Positions 8,169-15,823 of a DNA stretch of 50,176 bases are shown here, one piece after another. A program made the position numbers and the translations under genes. Under the pieces are notes generated by a model that worked only from the letters and a program-made list of their open reading frames with translations, did not search any database and was not told the DNA's origin. Numbering within the stretch: position 1 is the first letter of the stretch; every line of letters begins with the position of its first letter. Where the stretch lies: positions 1-50,176 of the forward strand of contig CANPPW010000008.1 in the NCBI GenBank assembly GCA_947576095.1. Direction: 5' to 3'. This stretch comes from an uncultured Mycoplasmatota bacterium (lineage in GTDB: Bacteria > Bacillota_I > Bacilli_A > RF39 > UBA660).

Positions 8169-9025
8169 AAAAATATCAAATTATTGATAAACTAAAAAAT
8201 GAATATCCAGTATTAAGGATATGTAAAGTTTTAAATATAAATAGGAGAAGTTATTATAAATGGTGTAATATAGGTAAGCCAATAGCTAATAACTTTAATC
8301 AAGAAATTGCTGATGTGATATCAGAGGAGCATAAAAAAGTTAAGGGGATTTATGGAACAATAAGATTAAAGAAACATATAGAAAATAAACTAGAAATAGT
8401 ATTTAATCACAAATTGATAAGGCGTTATAAAAATATTTTAGGATTGGAAACAGTAAAGCGTACTAAAAAAGGATTATCAGTTTCTCGAGCAAAAGAAAAG
8501 AACCTTACGAATAAGGCTCAATACTTAATTGAATGTAACTTTAAATCAGAAAAACCAGGTCAAAAGTTTTCGTCTGATGTAAGCTATATTAAATGTAGTG
8601 ATGGAACACTATATTTATCAGCTATTAAAGATTACTTCAATAAAGAAATTGTATCATTTTCTACATCAAATAACAATGATGTTAACTTAATTAAAAAAAG
8701 TTATAAAGAATTAAAGCCACAAAAAGGAGCAATAGTAAATACAGATCAAGGAGCAGTTTACTTTGCGTATGAGTATGTTGAATTAGCGGAAATGATGAGT
8801 TTCACAAGAAGTATGTCACATCGTGGACATTGCTGGGAAAACTGTCCAATTGAGAACTGGTTCTGTCAACTAAAACATGAGTGGTTATGCCAGTTTAGTA
8901 AATTAACCAGAAAACAAGCAACAGAAGAAATCAAAAAATACGTTCATTGGTATAACAACGAACGTATTCAGAAGAATTTAGGATACCTGTCACCTGTACA
9001 GTATCGACTTAAACATTCAAATTAA
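8117..9025 (+). CDS. IS3-family transposase OrfB (integrase core, DDE)
   Basis: Translated by frameshift from orfA. The first residues after the slip are KILCSSDGNPLSATQIEKYQ. An HTH_21 region follows (LRICKVLNINRRSYYKW), then the rve domain: first Asp in FSSDVSYIK, second Asp in VNTDQGAVY, Glu in ENCPIENWF within the HRGHCWENCPIENWF block. The C-terminus QKNLGYLSPVQYR is typical of the family. An ATG at 8315 begins an open stretch but cuts off the N-terminal domain and has no role on its own. The frame is intact. Confidence 0.9.
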   Translation, partial: KKILCSSDGNPLSATQIEKYQIIDKLKNEYPVLRICKVLNINRRSYYKWCNIGKPIANNFNQEIADVISEEHKKVKGIYGTIRLKKHIENKLEIVFNHKLIRRYKNILGLETVKRTKKGLSVSRAKEKNLTNKAQYLIECNFKSEKPGQKFSSDVSYIKCSDGTLYLSAIKDYFNKEIVSFSTSNNNDVNLIKKSYKELKPQKGAIVNTDQGAVYFAYEYVELAEMMSFTRSMSHRGHCWENCPIENWFCQLKHEWLCQFSKLTRKQATEEIKKYVHWYNNERIQKNLGYLSPVQYRLKHSN

Positions 9026-9080
9026 TTTATCTTTTTATTTAGTGAGTACTTGACAGGTACTAGTATCTAATCCTTATTTT

Positions 9081-10892
9081 TTATTTACGTACATTTTGCT
9101 TTTTTCTCATTTCAGTATTTAAAATTCTTTTACGAAGTCTAAAATTAAGAGGTGTAACTTCTACAAGTTCGTCATTATTAATATAATCTAAACATACTTC
9201 TAATGACATCTTTCTAGGGCGTTTTAATACAACAGTATGATCTTTACCCGCACTTCTTGTATTGGTAAGATTTTTCCCTTTTACAACATTCACTGCTAAA
9301 TCGTTATTATGTGTATGTTCTCCTACAATCATTCCCTCATACACATCCGCACCAGGTTCAATGAACATAGTTCCACGATCTTCAAGACCACCTAAAGCAT
9401 AAGCCGTTGCCTTACCATTTTCCATTGAGACCAAAACACCAAGCGTTCTCTCTCCAACTGTAGTACCAGCCATTTTGCGATATTCCTTATAAGTATGGTT
9501 CATGATTCCATATCCTTTTGTCATTGTCATAAATTCTGTTGTAAAACCAATTAATCCACGAGATGGAATGGTATATAACAAACGAACCTGATTGTCATGA
9601 CTTGACATATTTTCCATAGTTCCTTCTCTTTTTCCAAGAGCTTCAATAACGGAACCCACATATTCCTCTGGAACATCTATTTGTAGTTCTTCATATGGTT
9701 CACACACTACACCATCTATTTCTTTCTTAATAACACGAGGTTTAGAAACTTCTAATTCAAAACCTTCTCTTCGCATATTTTCAATTAAAATGGATAAATG
9801 TAATTCTCCTCTTCCAGAAACCAAAAATGATTCATTATCATTTGGTTCTATTTTTAAAGAAACATCTCTTTCTGTTTCCTTAAATAACCGCTCCTCAATT
9901 TTTCTAGCTGTAACGATTTTTCCTTCTCTACCAACAAAAGGACTACTATTGGCACCAAATGTCATCTGTAATGTTGGTTCATCAATACGTAAAAGTGGGA
10001 GTGCCTCTTCCTTACCCATGGTACAAATAGTCTCGCCCACTTCAATATCAGGCAATCCTGCAATTGCAACAATATCACCCGCACTTGCTGTATCTACTTC
10101 AATACGCTTAAGACCAAGAAAACCAAAAATTTTAGCAATTCGAAAATTTTTAGTGCTTCCATCTCTACGAACACAAGTAACCATTTCACCTAATTTCATG
10201 CAACCCCTTTTTACACGACCAATACCAATTCTACCTACAAAATCATTATAATCTAATAAAGCTGGTTGAAATTGTAAGCCCCCTTCTAATTCTACCTTTG
10301 GGGCAGGTATATAATTTATAATCGTATCTAAAATCGGAGCCATTGTCTCTTCTTGTGTAGATATATCAGCATCAAAACTAGAAGTACCTGATAAAGCGGA
10401 AGCATAAATAACTGGGAAATCCAATTGTTCTTCATCAGCACCAAGTTCTATAAATAAATCTAATACTTCATCTATTGCTTCTGTAGGACGAGCTGTAGGT
10501 TTATCAATTTTATTTACAACAACAATAGGAGTCACGGAAGCTTCTAAAGCCTTTTTTAAAACAAAACGAGTTTGTGGCATCGTTCCTTCATAAGCATCCA
10601 CAACTAAAATAACGCCATCTACCATATTCATAATACGTTCAACTTCTCCACCAAAATCAGCATGACCAGGGGTATCCAAAATATTAATTCGAACATTTTT
10701 ATAATCAATTGCTGTTGTCTTAGCTAAAATAGTAATTCCACGTTCCCTTTCAATATCATTAGAATCCATAACTCTTTCTCTGACATTCTCGTTTTCTCTA
10801 AAAGTTCCAGACATTCTTAATAATTTATCAACCAAAGTTGTTTTTCCATGATCTACGTGTGCAATAATTGCTACATTTCTTATTTCTTTCAT
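9081..10892 (-). CDS. typA: Translational GTPase TypA/BipA
   Basis: A ribosome-binding GTPase of the EF-G type, implicated in stress and cold adaptation and 50S assembly. G1 is AHVDHGKTTL, G3 DTPGHADF and G4 VNKIDKP; domains II, III and V follow, with the family-specific C-terminus containing EDRGTMFIEPGADVYEGMIV. At 603 residues it has the normal length. I chose the ATG at 10892 (MKEIRNVAI), which matches the family start; the GTG at 10901 would add three residues. Its downstream terminator has been separated by the adjacent IS. Confidence 0.97.
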   Translation of the reverse strand: MKEIRNVAIIAHVDHGKTTLVDKLLRMSGTFRENENVRERVMDSNDIERERGITILAKTTAIDYKNVRINILDTPGHADFGGEVERIMNMVDGVILVVDAYEGTMPQTRFVLKKALEASVTPIVVVNKIDKPTARPTEAIDEVLDLFIELGADEEQLDFPVIYASALSGTSSFDADISTQEETMAPILDTIINYIPAPKVELEGGLQFQPALLDYNDFVGRIGIGRVKRGCMKLGEMVTCVRRDGSTKNFRIAKIFGFLGLKRIEVDTASAGDIVAIAGLPDIEVGETICTMGKEEALPLLRIDEPTLQMTFGANSSPFVGREGKIVTARKIEERLFKETERDVSLKIEPNDNESFLVSGRGELHLSILIENMRREGFELEVSKPRVIKKEIDGVVCEPYEELQIDVPEEYVGSVIEALGKREGTMENMSSHDNQVRLLYTIPSRGLIGFTTEFMTMTKGYGIMNHTYKEYRKMAGTTVGERTLGVLVSMENGKATAYALGGLEDRGTMFIEPGADVYEGMIVGEHTHNNDLAVNVVKGKNLTNTRSAGKDHTVVLKRPRKMSLEVCLDYINNDELVEVTPLNFRLRKRILNTEMRKKQNVRK

Positions 10893-10957
10893 AAAATACA
10901 CTTCTCTTTCGCCTAACGTATTATAGCATTTCCCTCTTTTTTTGTAAAGAATTTGTT

Positions 10958-11257
10958 TTACAATTCCGTTTGCTTTAAGTTTTCAATTTCCTTTTGTAGG
11001 GCCTCCATCATTTTAACAAGCATTTCAACATTTACTTCTCCCTCGCCATCAGCATTTCCACTTTCTCTTGTACTACCACCATACCGATCTTTTTGCACCT
11101 GTTTGTAAAAAGCATTGGTAGATAATACCTGTGCAACAAGCATTAACCAATTTCCTAAAGCATTTTGTTCATTGGCTGTTAAATCATCAATTAATAAATA
11201 TCCTACTACAACGGCACTAAAAGAAAAAGCTTTTGCGGGAATATCAGGTAATTTCAT
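10958..11257 (-). CDS. Unknown small protein with hydrophobic segment and coiled-coil tail
   Basis: A 99-residue protein of no family I recognise. Residues 10-30 are hydrophobic (FSFSAVVVGYLLIDDL), a second amphipathic stretch contains NWLMLVAQVLSTNAFY, and the C-terminus (VEMLVKMMEALQKEIENLK) looks like a coiled coil. CAGGAGTGACTTTT precedes the ATG at 11257. It is upstream of typA on the same strand. A membrane-associated oligomer is plausible but not shown. Confidence 0.65.
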   Translation of the reverse strand: MKLPDIPAKAFSFSAVVVGYLLIDDLTANEQNALGNWLMLVAQVLSTNAFYKQVQKDRYGGSTRESGNADGEGEVNVEMLVKMMEALQKEIENLKQTEL

Positions 11258-11336
11258 AAAAGTCACTCCTGTTTCATTTTATTCTAAAATTTCTTATTCA
11301 TAACTTTAAACCCTATATAATGCCATCAAAAACTTT

Positions 11337-11765
11337 TTACATATATTCTTTCAATAAATAATCCATTGTTATTTTTATATCAGGGAATACAGATATATTT
11401 TCTAATTCATTTCGTGTAAACCATCCAATATCTGTTGATTCTTTATAATCAAAATGAGCAACTCTATCATCAAGAGGCTCAGCCACATAAACAATATCAA
11501 TATGCAATTCCCCACTTTTCCCCCTATTTTTCTGAATAGCAAGTGGTCTTACAAAATCACTTTCCCTTGGGAAACGATCCCCTAACAATTTAATTTTAAG
11601 CCCTGTCTCCTCATATACTTCCCGAATAGCAGCCTCTTCTGGTGTTTCATCTTGCTCAATATGACCTCCTGGTTGCACCCATTTATTAAATTTTTTATGT
11701 TTTACTAAGAGAATTTTTTTCTCTATTCTATTAATTACAAAAACTGATGCACAAAAATGTCTCAT
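11337..11765 (-). CDS. Nudix hydrolase
   Basis: A 142-residue protein. The Nudix box reads GGHIEQDETPEEAAIREVYE and then ETGL, matching G-x5-E-x7-REUxEExGU. This family hydrolyses nucleoside diphosphates linked to other moieties; the substrate is not predictable here. I chose the ATG at 11765 (MRHFCAS) because TTGGAGGTAAAAATC precedes it; upstream residues MFAISFFCYNMN have no site. TATAAT (minus strand) lies about 24 nt upstream. Confidence 0.9.
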   Translation of the reverse strand: MRHFCASVFVINRIEKKILLVKHKKFNKWVQPGGHIEQDETPEEAAIREVYEETGLKIKLLGDRFPRESDFVRPLAIQKNRGKSGELHIDIVYVAEPLDDRVAHFDYKESTDIGWFTRNELENISVFPDIKITMDYLLKEYM

Positions 11766-11797
11766 GATTTTTACCTCCAATATATTCATATTATAAC

Positions 11798-11833
11798 AAA
11801 AAAAGGAAATAGCAAACATAAGATCTATTTCCT
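11798..11833 (-). terminator. Terminator after the DUF421 gene
   Basis: On the minus strand AGGAAATAG pairs with CTATTTCCT (9 bp), followed by seven T. The hairpin lies directly upstream of the Nudix gene's -10 box, separating the two genes. Confidence 0.85.
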
Positions 11834-11852
11834 AAATGTCAATATATGTCAA

Positions 11853-12590
11853 TTACTCTAAAACTTGCTTTATTTTTTCATCATGATTTTTTTCATATAT
11901 ATTTACTTTATCATTAGAGTCTAAAGTAGCAAGTAAAATAGATTCTAGTTTCGTATATCCTTTGATCTTTAACTCATGTAATAACCATTTTTCATTCTTA
12001 TTCATATTTTCTAAGTTTTTATGCATTATTTTCCCATCAATGATCACATTCGCACACAATCTTTCTTGTGGTACTTTTAACTGCATATCTGCTACTGTTA
12101 ATGGTTTATAATCACTCTTAGGTAAAATGCTAATCTTACCATTTGCCTCCATAATAGCGTATTCAATTTGATTGATATCAAAATAGCCATTTCCCCTACA
12201 TTCCTCTAACAAATCATTCATATCAAATTTGACCTTTTTTAGTCCCTTTTCCAAAAGCTTACCTTTTTCAATAAGAACAGTTGGAGTTCCCATAAAAAAT
12301 CTTCTCAATACAATACTCTTCATTGTTAAAATAGAAACCAAATAAGCAACAAATCCAAAAAGTAAAACAGCGACAATACCATTAATAAATTGAATCTCAA
12401 TATTGGTAGTCATTTCAGCTGCAAAGTTACCAATAGAAATACCAATTACATAATCAAATAAGCTTAACTGTGAAACTTGTTTTTTCCCTAACATTTTTGT
12501 TACAAGAAAAAGAGTAATAAGAGAAAATAGAGCTCTTATAATTACATCATCTAATTGTGTTATATTGGTTTTAAAAATATCATCGAACAT
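11853..12590 (-). CDS. DUF421 membrane protein (YetF/YdfR-like)
   Basis: A 245-residue protein with three N-terminal membrane helices (IIRALFSLITLFLVTKMLG; LFDYVIGISIGNFAAEM; GIVAVLLFGFVAYLVSIL) and the cytoplasmic DUF421 domain containing GTPTVLIEKGKLL and the RGNGYFDINQIEYAIMEANG motif. Spore formers commonly carry several copies; YetF-type members are membrane proteins of poorly defined function. AAGGGTGATACA precedes the ATG. A strong terminator follows. Confidence 0.9.
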   Translation of the reverse strand: MFDDIFKTNITQLDDVIIRALFSLITLFLVTKMLGKKQVSQLSLFDYVIGISIGNFAAEMTTNIEIQFINGIVAVLLFGFVAYLVSILTMKSIVLRRFFMGTPTVLIEKGKLLEKGLKKVKFDMNDLLEECRGNGYFDINQIEYAIMEANGKISILPKSDYKPLTVADMQLKVPQERLCANVIIDGKIMHKNLENMNKNEKWLLHELKIKGYTKLESILLATLDSNDKVNIYEKNHDEKIKQVLE

Positions 12591-12633
12591 TGTATCACCC
12601 TTAATACTATGTTCGATTTTTTTCTTTTTATAA

Positions 12634-13830
12634 TCAATATCCCAAAACTTTTAAAGATTTTTTATTTATAATATTTTCCTGTTTCTCCTTTGGTACTGTA
12701 ATGATATTTTCATTTCCATCTGATATATATCTATTTTTTTCTAATATATTAAAATTATATGTAATATCAAAATCCTTCCCATAATTATCATAAGCACGAA
12801 TCCTTTTCATAAAAAGGGGATCGAAATCTTTAGAAAAAGGCGATGGATTGCTTTCCCATCCAACTCTTAATATACCTTTTGTTTGATAAGAACTATCCTG
12901 AAACTCTCCTTTTATAATAGATGTGAAATTGTCATGAGACTTCTGATATGGAGAACCAAATGGAAGGGCAACAATCTCAGTATATTGATTAGGAATGATT
13001 TTTTTTAAAAGAGTATACACACTACCCACTTGTCTTTCTGCTTCAGATGCACTAATTTTAGTAAAATCAGGATGTGTATCAGTATGATTTCCTATATCAT
13101 ACCCATGATTGATAAGCCATTTTACTATTTTTTCATTATAGTCAGGTTGTTGAAATAAAGAGCTATTTACAAAAAAAGTAGCTGTCACTTGAAAATCTTT
13201 ATATTTTCTTTTATATTCCTCTAATATTCCTACAGCACTATTCGCATCTATTATAATTTCCCCCTTTTCATCCAATCCTATTACCTTTATATGATTCAAA
13301 AGTCCATCATCAAAAGTTAAAATAATAGGACTTTTCCCAAATTCAACTTTTATTTTTCCATCTATATATTCTTTTAAAGGAATCATTCTATATCCTTTTT
13401 GATAATACATCTCTAAATCTTCTCTGAAAGCTTCAGATGTTCTCTGGTACCCATCTTTATCTACATTTCCTCCTACATATTTTGTTTGATGACTTTCCAT
13501 ATTATGAATTCCATGATACATCATAATAGGGATATTTCCTAATTCATTCACCTTTTTATCCTTGTAGTCTTGATTAGAAAGTCTTCCTAAAGAGATCCAT
13601 ACAGTCATTTCTTCATCTTTCTTTAAAACACTATTCTCTTTTATATTTTGTTTTAAAACAGTATTCTTCGTTTGATTGCTATAGCCTTTTTTTACATTTA
13701 TTTTTAAATCATACTTCTTAGCATATGCTTTCACTTCATCGATATTTTTACCAACAAAATTTGGAATTTTTATACTTTTATTACATCCAATCAACAACAA
13801 AAAACATAATACAAATCCTATTTTTTTCAT
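12634..13830 (-). CDS. Lipoprotein with PASTA domain fused to polysaccharide deacetylase
   Basis: Signal sequence and lipobox LLLIGC occupy residues 1-16, so Cys16 should be lipidated at the outer face of the membrane. Residues 21 to about 85 form a PASTA module (IPNFVGKNIDEVKAYAKKYD ... TVWISLG), a fold that binds peptidoglycan or muropeptides. A carbohydrate esterase 4 domain follows, with motif 1 ILTFDDG and motif 2 GNHTDTHPDF (H-x-x-x-H metal ligands), so it looks catalytically competent. The likely substrate is N-acetylated peptidoglycan sugar. GGTGATACA precedes the ATG, with TATAAT 15 nt upstream. Confidence 0.88.
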   Translation of the reverse strand: MKKIGFVLCFLLLIGCNKSIKIPNFVGKNIDEVKAYAKKYDLKINVKKGYSNQTKNTVLKQNIKENSVLKKDEEMTVWISLGRLSNQDYKDKKVNELGNIPIMMYHGIHNMESHQTKYVGGNVDKDGYQRTSEAFREDLEMYYQKGYRMIPLKEYIDGKIKVEFGKSPIILTFDDGLLNHIKVIGLDEKGEIIIDANSAVGILEEYKRKYKDFQVTATFFVNSSLFQQPDYNEKIVKWLINHGYDIGNHTDTHPDFTKISASEAERQVGSVYTLLKKIIPNQYTEIVALPFGSPYQKSHDNFTSIIKGEFQDSSYQTKGILRVGWESNPSPFSKDFDPLFMKRIRAYDNYGKDFDITYNFNILEKNRYISDGNENIITVPKEKQENIINKKSLKVLGY

Positions 13831-13915
13831 TGTATCACCAAATGTATTATAACAAAAAAAGAAATGTATTGGAACAATTTCTCTCTTTTGTATATACTAT
13901 AATAGGTGATGAATA

Positions 13916-14092
13916 ATGAACCGAAACTTTTGGTGTGGACGTGGTAGATGGTTTCTTTGCTTATTCATTTTCTCTATTATCTTAATTTATCAATTTATTT
14001 TAACGATTTTTATTATTACAAGATTCAATTTGTTTTTACTATTTTTATTTATGTGTATTATATTTTTTTCCTTCATCCGTATTATATGGTGA
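13916..14092 (+). CDS. Putative 58-residue hydrophobic membrane protein
   Basis: ATG at 13916 follows AGGTGATGAATA. The product begins MNRNFWCGRGRW and then has two long hydrophobic stretches ending FSFIRIIW, giving probably two membrane helices with a basic N-terminus. TATAAT lies at 13898-13903. Its last 48 nt overlap the 3' end of the convergent ysxE-like gene. It is short and rich in Phe/Ile, and AT-rich DNA can mimic such ORFs, so expression needs testing. Confidence 0.45.
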   Translation: MNRNFWCGRGRWFLCLFIFSIILIYQFILTIFIITRFNLFLLFLFMCIIFFSFIRIIW

Positions 14093-14959
14093 AATCACAA
14101 ATTCAGTCTTATAAAGAAAGTCTATTTTCCTACTTACCATTTTACATCTTTGATATTCATTAGAAATTGTTTCTAATTTTTCTGGCAAAGAAATTAATAT
14201 AAAAAGAAGTGCCCTCTCTTCATCAAGAAGAGGGTATTTTTTTTCGTATATTCGTAAAAGCTCATAAAAGTCAAATTCTAATCCATGATTTTTATATAAC
14301 TTATAAAAATCAAATACAGGTAATCCTATTTTAGATTTATCCCAATTGATAAAATAAGAATTTTCATTCCGAATAAAGTGTTCTAAATTTAAATTATTAT
14401 GGAGAACAACATATCGAATTCTTCTCTTATCTTTTACTTTTTTATACCAAGATTCTAATTCTGTTTTGGCGTAATAAAGGGCCCCTAGTATTTTAGAAAT
14501 ATTACGTGCTAGCAAATATTCAGATGGACTCATATAAGTTTTGGTTTCAATTAAACTAATTTGATCCAGATAATAGGTCAAAAGATGTTCTATATTATTA
14601 TATAAATCTTCATAAATTTCTTTATAATCATCTTCTGTAACTTCTTTATAATGTGTTGTTTTGTTATGCAAAAGAGCAAGTAAATCAATTAAATCAAGCA
14701 TTTTTTGTTCATCTGGAATGGTATTTTCTTCGATATATTGCATAATTCTATATTCATCATCAATATCACTAATTTCTTCTGGATAATAACAAAAATTTCT
14801 CGATTTCAAATACTCATATATATGATTATTGCTACCACGGTCTTTTTCTTTTAGAACATAATTTCCTTTATCAGTATATATAATAAATGCACTTCCTTTA
14901 TACTCCCTTTTATATGGTTTTAAATCGTGTTTTTGTAAGATATCATTAATTTTTTTCAC
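14045..14959 (-). CDS. ysxE: Spore coat-associated kinase-like protein (YsxE/CotS family)
   Basis: A 304-residue protein with an aminoglycoside-phosphotransferase-like fold. The region corresponding to the catalytic loop reads VLHNNLNLEHFI and the DFG-equivalent reads FINWDKSKIG, followed by PVFDFYKLYK. The usual catalytic Asp of H-x-D is replaced by Asn, so kinase activity is doubtful, as in other coat members. The start overlaps the end of the spoVID-like gene by 14 nt, the same gene order as Bacillus spoVID-ysxE. That context supports the assignment more than sequence alone does. Confidence 0.8.
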   Translation of the reverse strand: MKKINDILQKHDLKPYKREYKGSAFIIYTDKGNYVLKEKDRGSNNHIYEYLKSRNFCYYPEEISDIDDEYRIMQYIEENTIPDEQKMLDLIDLLALLHNKTTHYKEVTEDDYKEIYEDLYNNIEHLLTYYLDQISLIETKTYMSPSEYLLARNISKILGALYYAKTELESWYKKVKDKRRIRYVVLHNNLNLEHFIRNENSYFINWDKSKIGLPVFDFYKLYKNHGLEFDFYELLRIYEKKYPLLDEERALLFILISLPEKLETISNEYQRCKMVSRKIDFLYKTEFVISPYNTDEGKKYNTHK

Positions 14960-15758
14960 GTTGGTCGCAAGGTATAATGAGTTTATCTCCTTTTTTTACA
15001 TCCTTTAAGTCATTATACTTTTCTAAGGATTCTTTAGAAATACCATATTTACTAATAACCGATTCAATCGTATCTTCTTCTTTTACCATATAAATATGAT
15101 AAGTAGCGTACCCACTCGCACTCACATTTTCAAAAATAGAAGAAATAGTTTCTACAGTATGCCCATCTCTTTGTGTAACATCCTCCGCTTTCACATAGTT
15201 TTCCTTTATTTCAGGAATATCTTTAGACACCATCTCAGAATCCTGTTCACAATTTGTTTCAAGATCTAAAGATGCCTCTTGCACTACTACCTCCTCTATT
15301 TCCTTTGATGCCGCATCTATAGATGCTTCACTTCTTTCACTTGTATCTTCCTTTTGCAATACAGCCTCCGCCGTGCGCATATCTTCCTTTGTATCTTCTA
15401 CTTCTAAAACCTCTATTTCCTCTGGTACAATACGTTCCTCAATTCGGTCTATTAAAACATCAATATTAACAGATAAAATATTGTTGTTCACAACTTCATA
15501 ATAAAAATCATCAATATCAATATGAACTTTGCTCATATCATACTTTTCATCTAAATGAATATCAAAAGGTAAATCAAATGAAAAGCGATCAATGACACTA
15601 CTTGTATCTACAACTTTATATTCTCCACTAATCATAAAGCTCCCTGATATTTGATTATCTTCTTCTTTATGAAGCGAATGCTCCAAGGAAATACTTGTAA
15701 TTTCAGACACATTATCTTTAAAGTTTATCTCTTTTTGAAATGGAATTGTTTTTTGCAT
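14946..15758 (-). CDS. spoVID: SpoVID-like spore morphogenetic protein with C-terminal LysM
   Basis: SpoVID tethers the coat to the forespore in Bacillus (known). Here the N-terminal 110 residues resemble the SpoVID/SPOCS beta-domain (FQKEINFKDNVSEITSISLE). A long acidic low-complexity linker (about 110-205, rich in Glu, Asp, Val) follows, and the last 45 residues are a LysM motif (YMVKEEDTIESVISKYGIS ... KKGDKLIIP). At 270 residues it is about half the Bacillus length, through a shorter linker. GAAGGAGGATAATC precedes the ATG. Translational coupling to ysxE is likely. Confidence 0.82.
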   Translation of the reverse strand: MQKTIPFQKEINFKDNVSEITSISLEHSLHKEEDNQISGSFMISGEYKVVDTSSVIDRFSFDLPFDIHLDEKYDMSKVHIDIDDFYYEVVNNNILSVNIDVLIDRIEERIVPEEIEVLEVEDTKEDMRTAEAVLQKEDTSERSEASIDAASKEIEEVVVQEASLDLETNCEQDSEMVSKDIPEIKENYVKAEDVTQRDGHTVETISSIFENVSASGYATYHIYMVKEEDTIESVISKYGISKESLEKYNDLKDVKKGDKLIIPCDQREKN

Positions 15759-15786
15759 GATTATCCTCCTTCAATAAAATATACGT

Positions 15787-15819
15787 AAAAAAATATGGGT
15801 TATTCCTTTTCCCATATTT
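15787..15819 (-). terminator. Terminator after lon
   Basis: On the minus strand AAATATGGG and CCCATATTT form a 9-bp stem with an 11-nt loop, then T4. It separates lon from spoVID-ysxE, so the spore genes need their own promoter. Confidence 0.85.
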
Positions 15820-15823
15820 TTTT

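Larger units (their letters stand above)
7831..9059 (+). mobile_element. IS3-family (IS150-like) insertion sequence
   Basis: About 1.22 kb with imperfect terminal inverted repeats. The left reads CACTAAATAAAAAG (7844-7857), and the reverse complement of the right end reads the same run CACTAAATAAAAAG (9031-9044), with outer matches extending to TACCT. It carries overlapping orfA and orfB joined by a predicted -1 frameshift. Both reading frames are intact and the DDE residues are present, so the element looks potentially active. Confidence 0.85.

Noticed and set aside
8315-9025. OrfB starting at the ATG at 8315
   Set aside because: The frame is open back to 8111 and includes the conserved N-terminal region of IS3 OrfB; the A7 slippery site supports frameshift entry instead.
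9790-10251. 153-residue plus-strand ORF inside typA
   Set aside because: Antisense to a highly conserved GTPase gene in a fixed frame; no ribosome binding site and no recognisable motif.
13948-14163. 71-residue plus-strand ORF beside ysxE
   Set aside because: It overlaps the better supported 58-residue ORF in another frame and lacks a ribosome binding site.
14045-14959. Functional aminoglycoside phosphotransferase
   Set aside because: The catalytic Asp of the H-x-D motif is replaced (HNNLNLEHF), and the overlap with the spoVID-like gene points to the spore coat YsxE/CotS family.
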